Positions 9,941 through 17,811 of a stretch of 64,000 nt of DNA are shown here, piece after piece (the stretch's first letter is position 1; every line of letters starts with the position of its first letter). This stretch comes from Hydrogenophaga sp. SL48. Its GTDB lineage: Bacteria > Pseudomonadota > Gammaproteobacteria > Burkholderiales > Burkholderiaceae_C. Location of the stretch: positions 2,976,001 to 3,040,000 of the forward strand of contig NZ_CP063400.1 in NCBI RefSeq assembly GCF_021729865.1, read 5' to 3'. The position numbers were made by a program, and so were the translations under genes. The notes beneath the pieces are model-generated. The model was not told where the DNA came from and did not search any database. It saw only the letters and a program-made list of their open reading frames with translations.

Positions 9941-10410
9941 GTGATTTCCCCATTGTGTTGACATTGAACCGATTTCACCTCGGCCCTCGCAGCTTGTGCG
10001 CTGTTTCGCACAATCTGCTCCTGATCAGGAAGCCGCAGATCAAGCAGCTTGCATTCAGCCTGCGCGCTGGCCGGCAATTTGAAGCGCCGCTCGAACACCT
10101 TGGTCTGCTCGTGAGACATGCCGGTCAGCGGGCGCATGGCTTCGTTGAGTGATCGCTTGATTTCTTCGCGCTGCACATCGCGCCCTTTGCGGCTGGCGCC
10201 CGTCGACTTGTCCAACCCTTGCGTGGGTGTGGTGTCGATGACTTTGGCGCCAACGCAAGGTTCGTGGGAATAGCCGATGCGGCCTTGGGTCTCGCAGCGA
10301 TAGACCGCCTGCGCTTGCACAACCGCGCTGGTCGCCAAGCCTGTGATCAGAACGATGGCCCATCGGGCCGAATCAGCAGCGTGCGTGTTCGCACGCCATC
10401 GGATGTTCAT
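9937..10410 (-). CDS. DUF4124-like exported protein
   Basis: 157 residues from ATG 10410, which follows GGGAGAAGAAG. A signal-anchor-like segment (about 17-34) is followed by AVYRCETQGRIGYSHEPC, the short Cys-pair motif of DUF4124 proteins (YRC...GxxxYSxxPC). A charged helical tail with two more Cys (CKLL, VQCQ) follows. DUF4124 proteins are periplasmic and of unknown role. First gene of a two-gene operon with the secreted protein downstream. Confidence 0.7.
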   Translation of the reverse strand: MNIRWRANTHAADSARWAIVLITGLATSAVVQAQAVYRCETQGRIGYSHEPCVGAKVIDTTPTQGLDKSTGASRKGRDVQREEIKRSLNEAMRPLTGMSHEQTKVFERRFKLPASAQAECKLLDLRLPDQEQIVRNSAQAARAEVKSVQCQHNGEIT

Positions 10411-10472
10411 CTTCTTCTCCCTGTTCCAGGCTGCGGCATCATGCGGGCCTGACCGATGCAGGAAGGATATCA

Positions 10473-11360
10473 ATGGGCCGCCGACAACAACCCGGCAGGA
10501 ATTCACGCAAACGCCGTCCGGAACCGCTCCTGGAAAAGGGGCTCACGGTTCTGGTGCTCGGCGCTGGGCTGTGGGTGGCGTCGATCATGCCGACCAGCAA
10601 CCCGGTGCTGAACATCGTGGCCCAGGGCATGAAGACGCCCGCCTTGTTCGCGATGGGGCTGGGCGCGGTGCTGTTGGCGGTTCATGCGCTGATCCGATCA
10701 CTGAAGTCACGCGGTTCGACCCCAACGCCGTCGTCAGGGCCTTTGCCAGTGGCAGCCCAGGCGCGCAAGGAGCCGTCACTGCTCTCCAGCGATCCGCCTG
10801 TGGTGCACAGCACCTGGAGCAAGGACGTGCTGTCGGCGATCGAATGGCGCCGCTTCGAGGCCGTGGTCGAAACGCTGTTCGCGCAGGCCGGTTTCGAGAC
10901 GCGCAGCCAGTCGCACGGCGCTGACGGCGGGGTGGACATCTGGCTGCATTCGAAGAACGCCGACGGGCCGGTCGCGGTGGTGCAGTGCAAGCACTGGCAA
11001 GGCAAGCCCGTGGGCGTGAAGGAGATGCGCGAGTTCCTGGGTGTGATGGCGTCCAAGGGCCTGAAGCGCGGCACCTACGCGACCACCTCGCGCTACACGG
11101 CGGATGCACTGGAATTCGCCAAGGCCCACGGCATCAACGCGCAGGACGGCATCGGCCTGCTCAAGCTGATCGCCCAGCGCACGCCGGAACAGCAGGCCCG
11201 CCTGCTGGAGGTGGCCTACGAAGGCGAATACTGGAAGCCCACCTGCGCCAGCTGCGGCGTGAAGATGGTGGAGCGCACGCCAAAGAACGGTGGCGCTGCG
11301 TTCTGGGGTTGCAAGAACTACCCGCGCTGCAAGCGGACGCTGGTGATGAAGGCGGGGTGA
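10473..11360 (+). CDS. Membrane-anchored Mrr-type nuclease with topoisomerase zinc finger
   Basis: 295 residues. A basic N-terminus and two TM segments (about 24-38 and 55-74) precede an Mrr_cat restriction-endonuclease domain (about 115-235). The PD-(D/E)xK core is visible: D155 in GADGGVDIW and Q171-C-K173 in VVQCKHW. The C-terminus is a topoisomerase-type C4 zinc finger with C258, C261, C280 and C286. The family cleaves DNA, often modified or foreign. Anchoring at the inner membrane would place it at the point of DNA entry, which is inference. No methylase gene is nearby. Confidence 0.85.
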   Translation: MGRRQQPGRNSRKRRPEPLLEKGLTVLVLGAGLWVASIMPTSNPVLNIVAQGMKTPALFAMGLGAVLLAVHALIRSLKSRGSTPTPSSGPLPVAAQARKEPSLLSSDPPVVHSTWSKDVLSAIEWRRFEAVVETLFAQAGFETRSQSHGADGGVDIWLHSKNADGPVAVVQCKHWQGKPVGVKEMREFLGVMASKGLKRGTYATTSRYTADALEFAKAHGINAQDGIGLLKLIAQRTPEQQARLLEVAYEGEYWKPTCASCGVKMVERTPKNGGAAFWGCKNYPRCKRTLVMKAG

Positions 11361-11427
11361 GAACGGGCTCTGTAGAGAGAATCACCGAGCCGTTTACCTG
11401 TCAACCTTGGCCACCTACACTACGCCC

Positions 11428-11718
11428 ATGCGCCCTTCCCAAGCCCTTGTCCTGCACCGCGACGCCGTCTGCAACGCGGCGGTTCGTTACCGCGTGAGCA
11501 ACATGCGTGTGTTCGGATCGGTGCTGCATGGCCACGACGCGGAGGGTAGCGACCTTGATTTGCTGGTCGATCCGCTGCCAGGCGCAACGCTGTTTGATTT
11601 GGGCGGACTGCAGGACGAACTGGAACAGTTGATGGGACTGCAGGTGGATGTGCTCACGCCCAAAGATTTGCCTGCCAAGTTCCGCGATCAGGTTTTGGCC
11701 GAAGCGCGCCCGCTGTGA
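11428..11718 (+). CDS. mntA: MntA-type nucleotidyltransferase antitoxin
   Basis: 96 residues from ATG 11428 (a TTG at 11407 would add seven). Exact GS-x10-DxD motif (G30 S31, D42, D44: EGSDLDLLVD). The following HepT gene overlaps its stop by four bases (GTGA). In characterised MntA/HepT systems MntA transfers AMP units to a HepT tyrosine near its active site and so silences the RNase. I see no clear operator upstream beyond a weak dyad at about 11366-11397. Confidence 0.85.
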   Translation: MRPSQALVLHRDAVCNAAVRYRVSNMRVFGSVLHGHDAEGSDLDLLVDPLPGATLFDLGGLQDELEQLMGLQVDVLTPKDLPAKFRDQVLAEARPL

Positions 11719-12056
11719 GCGATCCACGTCTCCCCGATTTTCTGGAGCACATGCAGCAAGCCGCTGCGGACGCAATTGCTTTCACAGAAGGCATGAGCCA
11801 GGACGACTTTCTGGCCGATAAGCGCACCCAGCAAGCGGTGATCATGAGCCTGATCGTGCTAGGAGAAGCAGCCACCAAGGTGATGGACCGTTACCCCGAG
11901 TTTGCGAATGCGAATGCACAGGTTCCCTGGAGGAACATGCGTGGCATGCGCAACCGGATCGCGCACGGCTATTTCGATATCAATCTGGAGTTGGTGTGGG
12001 ACACGGTAAAGAACGCACTGCCGCCGCTGGTCGATGCGCTCCGCGAATTGGAATGA
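11715..12056 (+). CDS. hepT: HepT-type HEPN ribonuclease toxin (DUF86)
   Basis: 113 residues. Contains the full HepT active-site motif R-x4-H-x-Y as RNRIAHGY (R79, H84, Y86), the arginine/histidine RNase pair and the tyrosine that MntA AMPylates in studied homologues. GTG start overlapping the mntA stop. The typical LIVLGEAATKV helix is at 47-56. Its stop overlaps the start of a 52-aa gene. Presumably active as a tRNA- or mRNA-cleaving toxin when unmodified. Confidence 0.9.
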   Translation: MSDPRLPDFLEHMQQAAADAIAFTEGMSQDDFLADKRTQQAVIMSLIVLGEAATKVMDRYPEFANANAQVPWRNMRGMRNRIAHGYFDINLELVWDTVKNALPPLVDALRELE

Positions 12057-12211
12057 AGCCCCAGAAACCCAACCCTCGCGGCGAACAAGCGCGCATTGAG
12101 GCTGCGCTCAAGCAAGCCACCGCGCACGCCCGCAAGCAACTGGCCGCACAAGGCCTGAAACTGCCCACCCAGAGTTGGAAAACCGGAAAGATCTGCAACC
12201 CGGTGGTTTGA
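12053..12211 (+). CDS. Small basic protein coupled to hepT
   Basis: 52 residues. The ATG overlaps the hepT stop (ATGA), so it is read through translational coupling. It is very basic and helical in the middle (RGEQARIEAALKQATAHARK). Family not recognised. It might be a third component of the toxin module or an unrelated small protein. Confidence 0.45.
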   Translation: MKPQKPNPRGEQARIEAALKQATAHARKQLAAQGLKLPTQSWKTGKICNPVV

Positions 12212-12248
12212 ACCGGCAGACGTGCTTCTCCGTCAAAGTGCGAAGCCG

Positions 12249-12656
12249 TCAGTCAGCTGCGCTGGCTTCCGGCAGCCTGGCAATGACCTTGATCTCGAAC
12301 TGGGCGCCATAGAGCCACGTCACGCCAACGCCGGTGAGCGTGGGGTACGGGGCTTCGCCCCAGTGTTCGCCGAACACCTTCCAGATGGTTTCAAGATTCG
12401 ACTCGGGATCGACGACGAAGACGGTCACGTCGACCACGTCCTTGAACGTGCAGCCGGCGGCCGAGAGGATCGCGTTCAGGTTGTCAAACGCGAGGCCGAC
12501 ATGGGCCTGCAGATCGGTCTCGGTCGAACCGTCGGGCCGGCTGCCCACCTGCCCCGAGACGAACAGAAAACCGTTGGACCGGATCGCCGGCGAGTAGCGG
12601 TTCTTTTCATAGAGCGCCTGGCGCCCGGGCGGGAAAACGACATCACGTGCAGACAT
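12249..12656 (-). CDS. RidA family (YjgF/YER057c/UK114) protein
   Basis: 135 residues from ATG 12656. Recognisable RidA core: NRYSPAIRSNGFLFVSGQVG, VGLAFDNLNAILSAAG, DVTVFV. RidA-type proteins are cytosolic trimers that deaminate reactive enamines/imines. This copy lacks the common C-terminal CxR/E pattern (it has KVIARLPEA), so it may be a divergent subfamily. It is divergent from a LysR gene with a shared 124-bp control region, which suggests it is the LysR target. Confidence 0.88.
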   Translation of the reverse strand: MSARDVVFPPGRQALYEKNRYSPAIRSNGFLFVSGQVGSRPDGSTETDLQAHVGLAFDNLNAILSAAGCTFKDVVDVTVFVVDPESNLETIWKVFGEHWGEAPYPTLTGVGVTWLYGAQFEIKVIARLPEASAAD

Positions 12657-12737
12657 GGCATACCTCTTGGTTGGGTGGGGATGTGTGGACTCTAGGCATT
12701 CAAGGCCCGCGGATAAACAGGCCAGTCGCACAATGAC

Positions 12738-12756
12738 TGTTTGACATTCCCAAACA
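12738..12756. promoter_or_regulatory. LysR-type binding box between ridA-like gene and lysR gene
   Basis: TGTTTG (12738-12743) and CAAACA (12751-12756) form a perfect dyad with a 7-bp centre, fitting the LysR T-N11-A pattern. It lies 25 bp from the LysR start and about 80 bp from the divergent RidA start. The 9-mer AAGAGGTAT occurs near both starts in opposite orientation. Confidence 0.55.
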
Positions 12757-12780
12757 ATCAAAGAGGTATCAGGAGCAGGT

Positions 12781-13773
12781 ATGGACCGTTTCGATGCGAT
12801 GCAGGCCTTCGCCCGCGTGGTGGAAGCAGGCAGCTTCACCAAGGCGGCGCAAACGCTGCACATGAGCAAGACGACCGTGACGCAGCTGGTGCAGCAGCTG
12901 GAGGCGAGGCTGCGCGTGAAGCTGTTGAACCGCACCACGCGGCAGGTGAAGGTCACCGCCGACGGCGCCGTCTACTACGAGCGCGTGGTGCGCCTGCTGG
13001 CCGATCTGGAGGATGCCGACACCAGCCTCTCCAGCGCCGCGGCGTCGCCCAAGGGGCGCTTGCGCGTGGACGTGCCGAGCCCGCTGGCGCGCTTGCTCCT
13101 CATGCCGGCCCTGCCAGCCTTTCACGCGCGCTACCCCGAGATACAGCTGCACATGGGCGTGAGCGACCGGGTGGTGGACCTGATCGGGGACAACGTGGAT
13201 GGCGTGTTGCGCGGCGGCGAAGTCACTGACCCGTCGCTGGTGGTGCGCCACGTGGGCGATTTGCAGATGGGCGTGTACGCGGCGCCGAGCTACCTGGAGC
13301 GTGCCGGCTGGCCGCAGCACCCGAAAGAACTCGAAGACACGCATCACCGCACGGTGGGGTTCATGGGTCCCCGCAGTGGCAAGGTGGCGCCGATCTCCAT
13401 GCGGCTTGAGGACGAACACATCGAAGTGCAGGGGACCTACGTGGTCGCCGTCGACGACGGCAACGCCTACCTGGCCGCGGGCGTGGCGGGCATGGGCGTT
13501 CTCTGGCTGCCGCACTACATGGCCGAGGCGCACGCCGTGCGCGGCGAACTGGTGCCGCTGTTTGCGGGCTGGCACGCCGACCCCATGCCGATGTACGTGG
13601 CGTTCCCGCCCAACCGGCACGTCAGCGCCAAGTTGAGGGCGTTCATTGACTGGGTGGTGGCGTTGATGGCGCAGCATGCGCCGGTGGTCGCGCCTTTGAA
13701 CCGTACCGCTCAGTGCATCAGCACCTGCCGGATGGTGGCGGCCAGTTCAGACGCCACGAATTTGGCCACGTAG
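12781..13773 (+). CDS. LysR family transcriptional regulator
   Basis: 330 residues. The N-terminal winged helix-turn-helix (about 1-60) has GSFTKAAQTLHMSKTTVTQL. The LysR substrate-binding domain is at about 90-295, of the CrgA-like subgroup that starts MDRFDAMQAFARVVEAGSF. Likely controls the divergent RidA-type gene and its own expression through the dyad at 12738-12756. The 3' end overlaps the convergent cheV-like gene by 64 bp, and the C-terminal tail after about residue 300 is unusually long and polar. The effector is unknown. Confidence 0.92.
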   Translation: MDRFDAMQAFARVVEAGSFTKAAQTLHMSKTTVTQLVQQLEARLRVKLLNRTTRQVKVTADGAVYYERVVRLLADLEDADTSLSSAAASPKGRLRVDVPSPLARLLLMPALPAFHARYPEIQLHMGVSDRVVDLIGDNVDGVLRGGEVTDPSLVVRHVGDLQMGVYAAPSYLERAGWPQHPKELEDTHHRTVGFMGPRSGKVAPISMRLEDEHIEVQGTYVVAVDDGNAYLAAGVAGMGVLWLPHYMAEAHAVRGELVPLFAGWHADPMPMYVAFPPNRHVSAKLRAFIDWVVALMAQHAPVVAPLNRTAQCISTCRMVAASSDATNLAT

Positions 13774-14663
13774 GCGTCGGCGCCCACCGAGCTCACGTGC
13801 GCTTCGTTGGCGGTTCCCGTCAGCGACGAATGGATCACCACCGGGATCGACTTGAAGCGCGGGTCGTTCTTGATGTTGCGCGTCAGCGTGAACCCGTCCA
13901 TCACCGGCATTTCCAGATCGGTCAGCACCAGCGCCACCTTGTCGTGGGCCGTTTTGCCTTCGGCGTTGGCCGCGACTTCCATGGCTTGCAGGCGGTCCCA
14001 CGCTTCCTGGCCGGTCTTGGTCATGACAAAGGGTGTGCCCATGGCGTTCAACCCTTGCTCGATCATCATGCGCGCCACCGGCGAGTCGTCGGCCGCGAGG
14101 ATGATGGAACCTTTGGGCAGGCTCACCGCGTCACCCACCGACGCGGGGGTGATGGCTTCCTCCACCGTGGGCATGACGTTGCGCAGGATCTGCTCCACGT
14201 CCAGCACCTGGACCAGGCGGCCCTTTTCGGTGTCGCCGTCGAGCTTGGCGATGCTGGTCACCAGACCGCCGCCGTTGCCGTCGGCGGCCAGAACGTTGCT
14301 CCAGTCGAGCCGCACGATTTCGTCCACTTCTTCCACGGCAAAGGCCTGGGTGGTCCGCGCAAATTCGGTCACCATCAGGATGGTGTGGCCCCGCCTGGGC
14401 ACGCAGCCCACCACGGCGGACAGGTCGATCACGGGGATGATCTGCCCGCGGATGTTGGCAATGCCCTTCACGTGGGGCGGTGCGTTCGCGATGGCGGTGA
14501 TGGTGGGCATGACCAGTATTTCGCGCACCTTGAAGACGTTGATGCCATACAGCTCGCGGCGGTCGGTCCCCGGCGCTCCGCCCAGGCGGAACAACAGCAA
14601 TTCAAACTTGTTGTTGCCGGTGAGGTTCGTGCGCTCTTCGATGTCGTGCAACGCGATGGTCAT
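13710..14663 (-). CDS. cheV: CheV chemotaxis scaffold, CheW-receiver fusion
   Basis: 317 residues from ATG 14663 (GGAG nine bases upstream). The CheW-like domain is at about 18-165 (FKVREILVMP, NIRGQIIPVIDL). The receiver domain is at about 185-315, with acidic pair D192-D193, phosphoacceptor D249 in LTDLEMPVMDG, and K301. CheV couples receptors to CheA and tunes signalling through phosphorylation. No other chemotaxis gene lies nearby. Convergent overlap with the LysR gene at the 3' end. Confidence 0.93.
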   Translation of the reverse strand: MTIALHDIEERTNLTGNNKFELLLFRLGGAPGTDRRELYGINVFKVREILVMPTITAIANAPPHVKGIANIRGQIIPVIDLSAVVGCVPRRGHTILMVTEFARTTQAFAVEEVDEIVRLDWSNVLAADGNGGGLVTSIAKLDGDTEKGRLVQVLDVEQILRNVMPTVEEAITPASVGDAVSLPKGSIILAADDSPVARMMIEQGLNAMGTPFVMTKTGQEAWDRLQAMEVAANAEGKTAHDKVALVLTDLEMPVMDGFTLTRNIKNDPRFKSIPVVIHSSLTGTANEAHVSSVGADAYVAKFVASELAATIRQVLMH

Positions 14664-14806
14664 GTGGGAATGCTCCAGTCTGGGGTTCGCCAAGGATAGG
14701 GGCCGAAGCCGTTCGCCTAAGCGCACAAGAGCCCTGCAAATGCTGCGCAGTTCGGGTCTTAGCCCGCGTCCGCCAGCAGGGTGACAATCTGTTCATCCAC
14801 CGCGTG

Positions 14807-15139
14807 ATGCACACCATGCCCCGCCCCCACCACCACGTCTACGTCATCGAACTGCACCCGGACGTGCTGCTGGAACCCAGGTTCCGCAGGTGCAACCCTG
14901 GGTACATCGACGGCAAGCCCTGCGTGTACGTGGGCATGACCGGCCTGGACCCGGATGTGCGCTTCGACAAACACAAGGCCGGCATCCAGGCGAACGCCTA
15001 CGCGCAGAAATACGGCCTGCGCCTGCTGCCCGATCTGTACGAGGGCTTCAACCCGATGCGCTACCAAGACGCGCAGGAGCGCGAGGTCGAGATCGGCATC
15101 GACCTGCGCTCGGCGGGGTTCGGGGTCTGGCAGGCCTGA
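14807..15139 (+). CDS. GIY-YIG-like nuclease-family protein
   Basis: 110 residues; ATG 14816 is the alternative start. HVYVIEL near the N-terminus and VYVGMTGLDPDVRFDKHK resemble the two strands and following Arg/His of the GIY-YIG fold, although the usual GIY is VYV-like here and the distal Glu is uncertain. Proteins of this type cleave DNA or are uncharacterised. It stands alone, with no SD that decides the start. Confidence 0.55.
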   Translation: MHTMPRPHHHVYVIELHPDVLLEPRFRRCNPGYIDGKPCVYVGMTGLDPDVRFDKHKAGIQANAYAQKYGLRLLPDLYEGFNPMRYQDAQEREVEIGIDLRSAGFGVWQA

Positions 15140-15174
15140 CTCGGGTCAAAGCCAAGGCCGGCCCCGACCGGCGC

Positions 15175-15606
15175 TCACTTCGGGGCCGTGACCGTCCCCG
15201 GCGCCGCGGGCTCGATGGTGGTGGTGATCTCGCGCAACAAGCCGCCCCCCTCGACGCTGCCCTGGGCCTGGCCCTCGCCCATCATCCGGCGCTCGCACTG
15301 CGAACGGTCGAAGGCGTCCTGGTGGGCCTGGCAGCGCGCCAAGGCGTTGCGGCGCCAGTCGCCCGGCGTCGTGTTGTCGCCGATCTTGCCGCGCAGCGCA
15401 TCCTGGCGCACGGCGCCGGCTTCGCGCAGACAGGCCTCGCGCGACGAGGGGTCCTGTTTGCCCGCGCACGCGCTGCGGTCGCGCTGGTATTGGGCGTCGA
15501 TGGAGGCGCGGTCCATGGCGGGCGCGGCGTGGGCCAGCGGCGCCAGCAGGAGCCACAGGCCCAGGGTGGCGGCCAGGCGTGGGGCGGATCGGGGTGTTTT
15601 CGTCAT
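15175..15606 (-). CDS. Small exported protein with Cys pairs
   Basis: 143 residues from ATG 15606 (AAGGAG at 8 nt). Signal peptide with cleavage near AHAAP. The mature part has spaced cysteines (RSACAGKQ, REACLREA, LARCQAHQ, SQCERR) that could form two disulphides, then a Gly/Pro-rich tail. Helix-Cys spacing resembles lysozyme-inhibitor-type DUF1311 proteins, but I cannot confirm it. Periplasmic. Downstream of the pyruvate-kinase-like gene on the other side of a 169-bp spacer. Confidence 0.65.
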   Translation of the reverse strand: MTKTPRSAPRLAATLGLWLLLAPLAHAAPAMDRASIDAQYQRDRSACAGKQDPSSREACLREAGAVRQDALRGKIGDNTTPGDWRRNALARCQAHQDAFDRSQCERRMMGEGQAQGSVEGGGLLREITTTIEPAAPGTVTAPK

Positions 15607-15775
15607 GAGGTTTCTCCTTGTGGAAGGGCCAGGGGTCGGCTTGGCCGATGTGGCCAGGCTGGGCAACGCCCCATTAAGCGCCCGCGCGCGACGGGTTGTG
15701 CGGTTGTTTCACAAACAGAAACAACCGCGGCACCTCGCATGGAAGGCAGGTTGGGCGTGTGGCGGCGGTGGTCCG

Positions 15776-17671
15776 TCAGGCCTTCGCGCCCGCACCCTGC
15801 TCCGCCGCCCAGGCGCGCAGGGCACGGAGCAGCGGCGTTTTTTTGGTCTGGTGCCCGGCCATGCGGCGCAGGATGTCGTCCAGCATGTGGATGGCGTCGG
15901 CGATGTAGGGGCCTTTGTTGAGCATCACGCATTCGGCGCGCACGCCCATGCTGGCGTCGGAGATTTCGGCGCGCGAGGGCACGCCGGTCTTGGCCAGGGT
16001 CTCCAGCACCTGCGTGGCCCAGATCACCGGCATGTGCGCGGCCTCCGCGCACCAGAGGATTTCTTCCTGCACCTCGGCCAGTCGCTCGTAGCCGCACTCC
16101 ACGGCCAGATCGCCGCGCGCGATCATCACGCCGGCGGAGGGCGCCGCCATGGCGGCGAGCAGCAGCTCGGGCAGGTTCTCGAAGCCCTGCAGGGTTTCGA
16201 TCTTGAGCACCAGGCCCACCCGCTCGCCATCCAGCGCCTTCAGCGCCCTGAGCAGGTGGTGCACGTCGTCGGGTTGCTGCACGAACGACAGGCCCACGAG
16301 GTCGGCCACCTGGGCCACCGTCTGCAGGTCCTCCAGGTCTTTGTCGGTGAGCGCGGGCAAATCCAGCTCGCTGTCGGGGAAGTTGATGCCCTTGTCGGCC
16401 ATGAGCTTCTCGCCGCCCTCGCGGGCCTGGGTGATGTCCACCGACAGCGCCTTGGCCGACGCCTTGCGCACCACGCCGCCGATGCGGCCGTCGTCCAGCC
16501 ACACGCGCTCGCCCACCTTCACCTGCCCGATCACCTGCGGCAGGGTGCAGGCGATGCGCGGTGCTGCGGCGTCGTGCGCCCTGTCTTCGGGTTCGTCGGC
16601 GGTGAGCTGCAGCACGTCGCCCCGGTGCAGGCGCAGCGCGCCGGGTGTGGGCGGAATGCCCTCGGGGTAGGCCGCGTGCACGCGCCGCCCGTGCGGGCCC
16701 TTGAACGAGAGCGGCGTGTCGGGGGTGAGGTAGCAGGTGTCCATGCCTTCGGTCACCAGGCCATCGGCACCGGTCTCGACCACGAGCAGGCGCCGCTTCT
16801 TGCCGCGCGCGTCGGTCAGGTGGATCTGCCCGCCCACACGCAGGCGCGCCAGCCAGTCGGCGTCCACCTGCACCTGGGCGTCAGCGCCCGGCGCGGCCCC
16901 GGACCCCGCAGGCCCGATGCGCAGGCGCCAGGGCTGGAGCGGATAGCCCAGCTCGTCGCGCACCGGCTTGAGCTTGAGCACCCTCGGCCCTGCGGGGAGC
17001 GGGCCGGTGCGGATCTTGGGGCCACCCAGGTCCATGAGGATCTTGACCTCGCGCTGCGCCACCTTGGCGGCGCGGCGCACGTGTTTGGCCATGGCCTTCC
17101 AGGCCTTGGCGTCGTCGTGCGCGCAGTTGATGCGGGCCACGTCCATGCCGGCATCCACCAGGCGGCGCACGAGGCCGGGGTCGGTGGCGGCTTCGCTGGC
17201 CAGCGTCACCATGATGCGCACCTGGCGTTCACGTGAGACGGGGCCGAGCAGGCGCTCGGTGTGGCGCCGCAGCAGGATGGGCCCGCTGACGCTGCCCACG
17301 GGCTCTTCCGCCGAACGGTCGTGCCAGGGCTGGCCCGTCAAGCGGTGCAGGAGGCCGAGCACCTTGTCCACGCTGGCGAGCACATGCGATTCCGAACGGC
17401 CCAGCGACGACAGGCCCAGCCAGGCCAGCTGGCCCTGCAGGGCGCGCAGGTCGGTGGCGCGCAGGGCCAGGAAATGCACGAGGTTGCGGGCGCTCTCGCG
17501 CTGGTGCGGGCCCACGCGCTCGATCACCGCGGCGCAGCGCTGCTCGCCCTCCAGCATGTCACGCCGCAAGGCCCAGAGCTGGTGAATCAGGGCCTGGCAG
17601 GTGGCGGGGTCCCACAGTGGTGCTGGCACGTAGGGCTGGGGCGAACGGGGGAGCTTCGGGGTCTTGGCCAT
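15776..17671 (-). CDS. Pyruvate-kinase-like protein with N-terminal extension, no C domain
   Basis: 631 residues from ATG 17671. Pyruvate kinase catalytic motifs are present: DVARINCAHDD (cf. VARLNFSHG), ILMDLGGPKIRTG, LSFVQQPDD, LVLKIETLQGF (catalytic Lys), GVMIARGDLAVE (metal-binding Glu/Asp), MPVIWATQVLETLAKTG and VPSRAEISDA. There is an extra N-terminal region of about 150 residues, a long insert (about 250-400) in the B-domain region, and no canonical C-terminal allosteric domain; it ends soon after KGPYIADAIHMLDDIL. Probably a divergent phosphotransferase or a second kinase; it may not be the glycolytic enzyme. Confidence 0.82.
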   Translation of the reverse strand: MAKTPKLPRSPQPYVPAPLWDPATCQALIHQLWALRRDMLEGEQRCAAVIERVGPHQRESARNLVHFLALRATDLRALQGQLAWLGLSSLGRSESHVLASVDKVLGLLHRLTGQPWHDRSAEEPVGSVSGPILLRRHTERLLGPVSRERQVRIMVTLASEAATDPGLVRRLVDAGMDVARINCAHDDAKAWKAMAKHVRRAAKVAQREVKILMDLGGPKIRTGPLPAGPRVLKLKPVRDELGYPLQPWRLRIGPAGSGAAPGADAQVQVDADWLARLRVGGQIHLTDARGKKRRLLVVETGADGLVTEGMDTCYLTPDTPLSFKGPHGRRVHAAYPEGIPPTPGALRLHRGDVLQLTADEPEDRAHDAAAPRIACTLPQVIGQVKVGERVWLDDGRIGGVVRKASAKALSVDITQAREGGEKLMADKGINFPDSELDLPALTDKDLEDLQTVAQVADLVGLSFVQQPDDVHHLLRALKALDGERVGLVLKIETLQGFENLPELLLAAMAAPSAGVMIARGDLAVECGYERLAEVQEEILWCAEAAHMPVIWATQVLETLAKTGVPSRAEISDASMGVRAECVMLNKGPYIADAIHMLDDILRRMAGHQTKKTPLLRALRAWAAEQGAGAKA

Positions 17672-17811
17672 GCCCCGTTCTACGGCAAACAGGTTGCAAT
17701 CCTGTGTCACACCGGGCGCCGCCGGCTTCGGCCGGTTGCGGCGGGCGGGGGCATGGCGTCTCTCGGGCTGGCCTGCTGGCGTGCTGGCGTGCGATTTGCT
17801 TGGGGCTGGGC

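Noticed and set aside
15188..17236. A 682-codon plus-strand open frame opposite the pyruvate-kinase-like gene
   Set aside because: Composition is that of an antisense shadow; the minus-strand frame has conserved kinase motifs.
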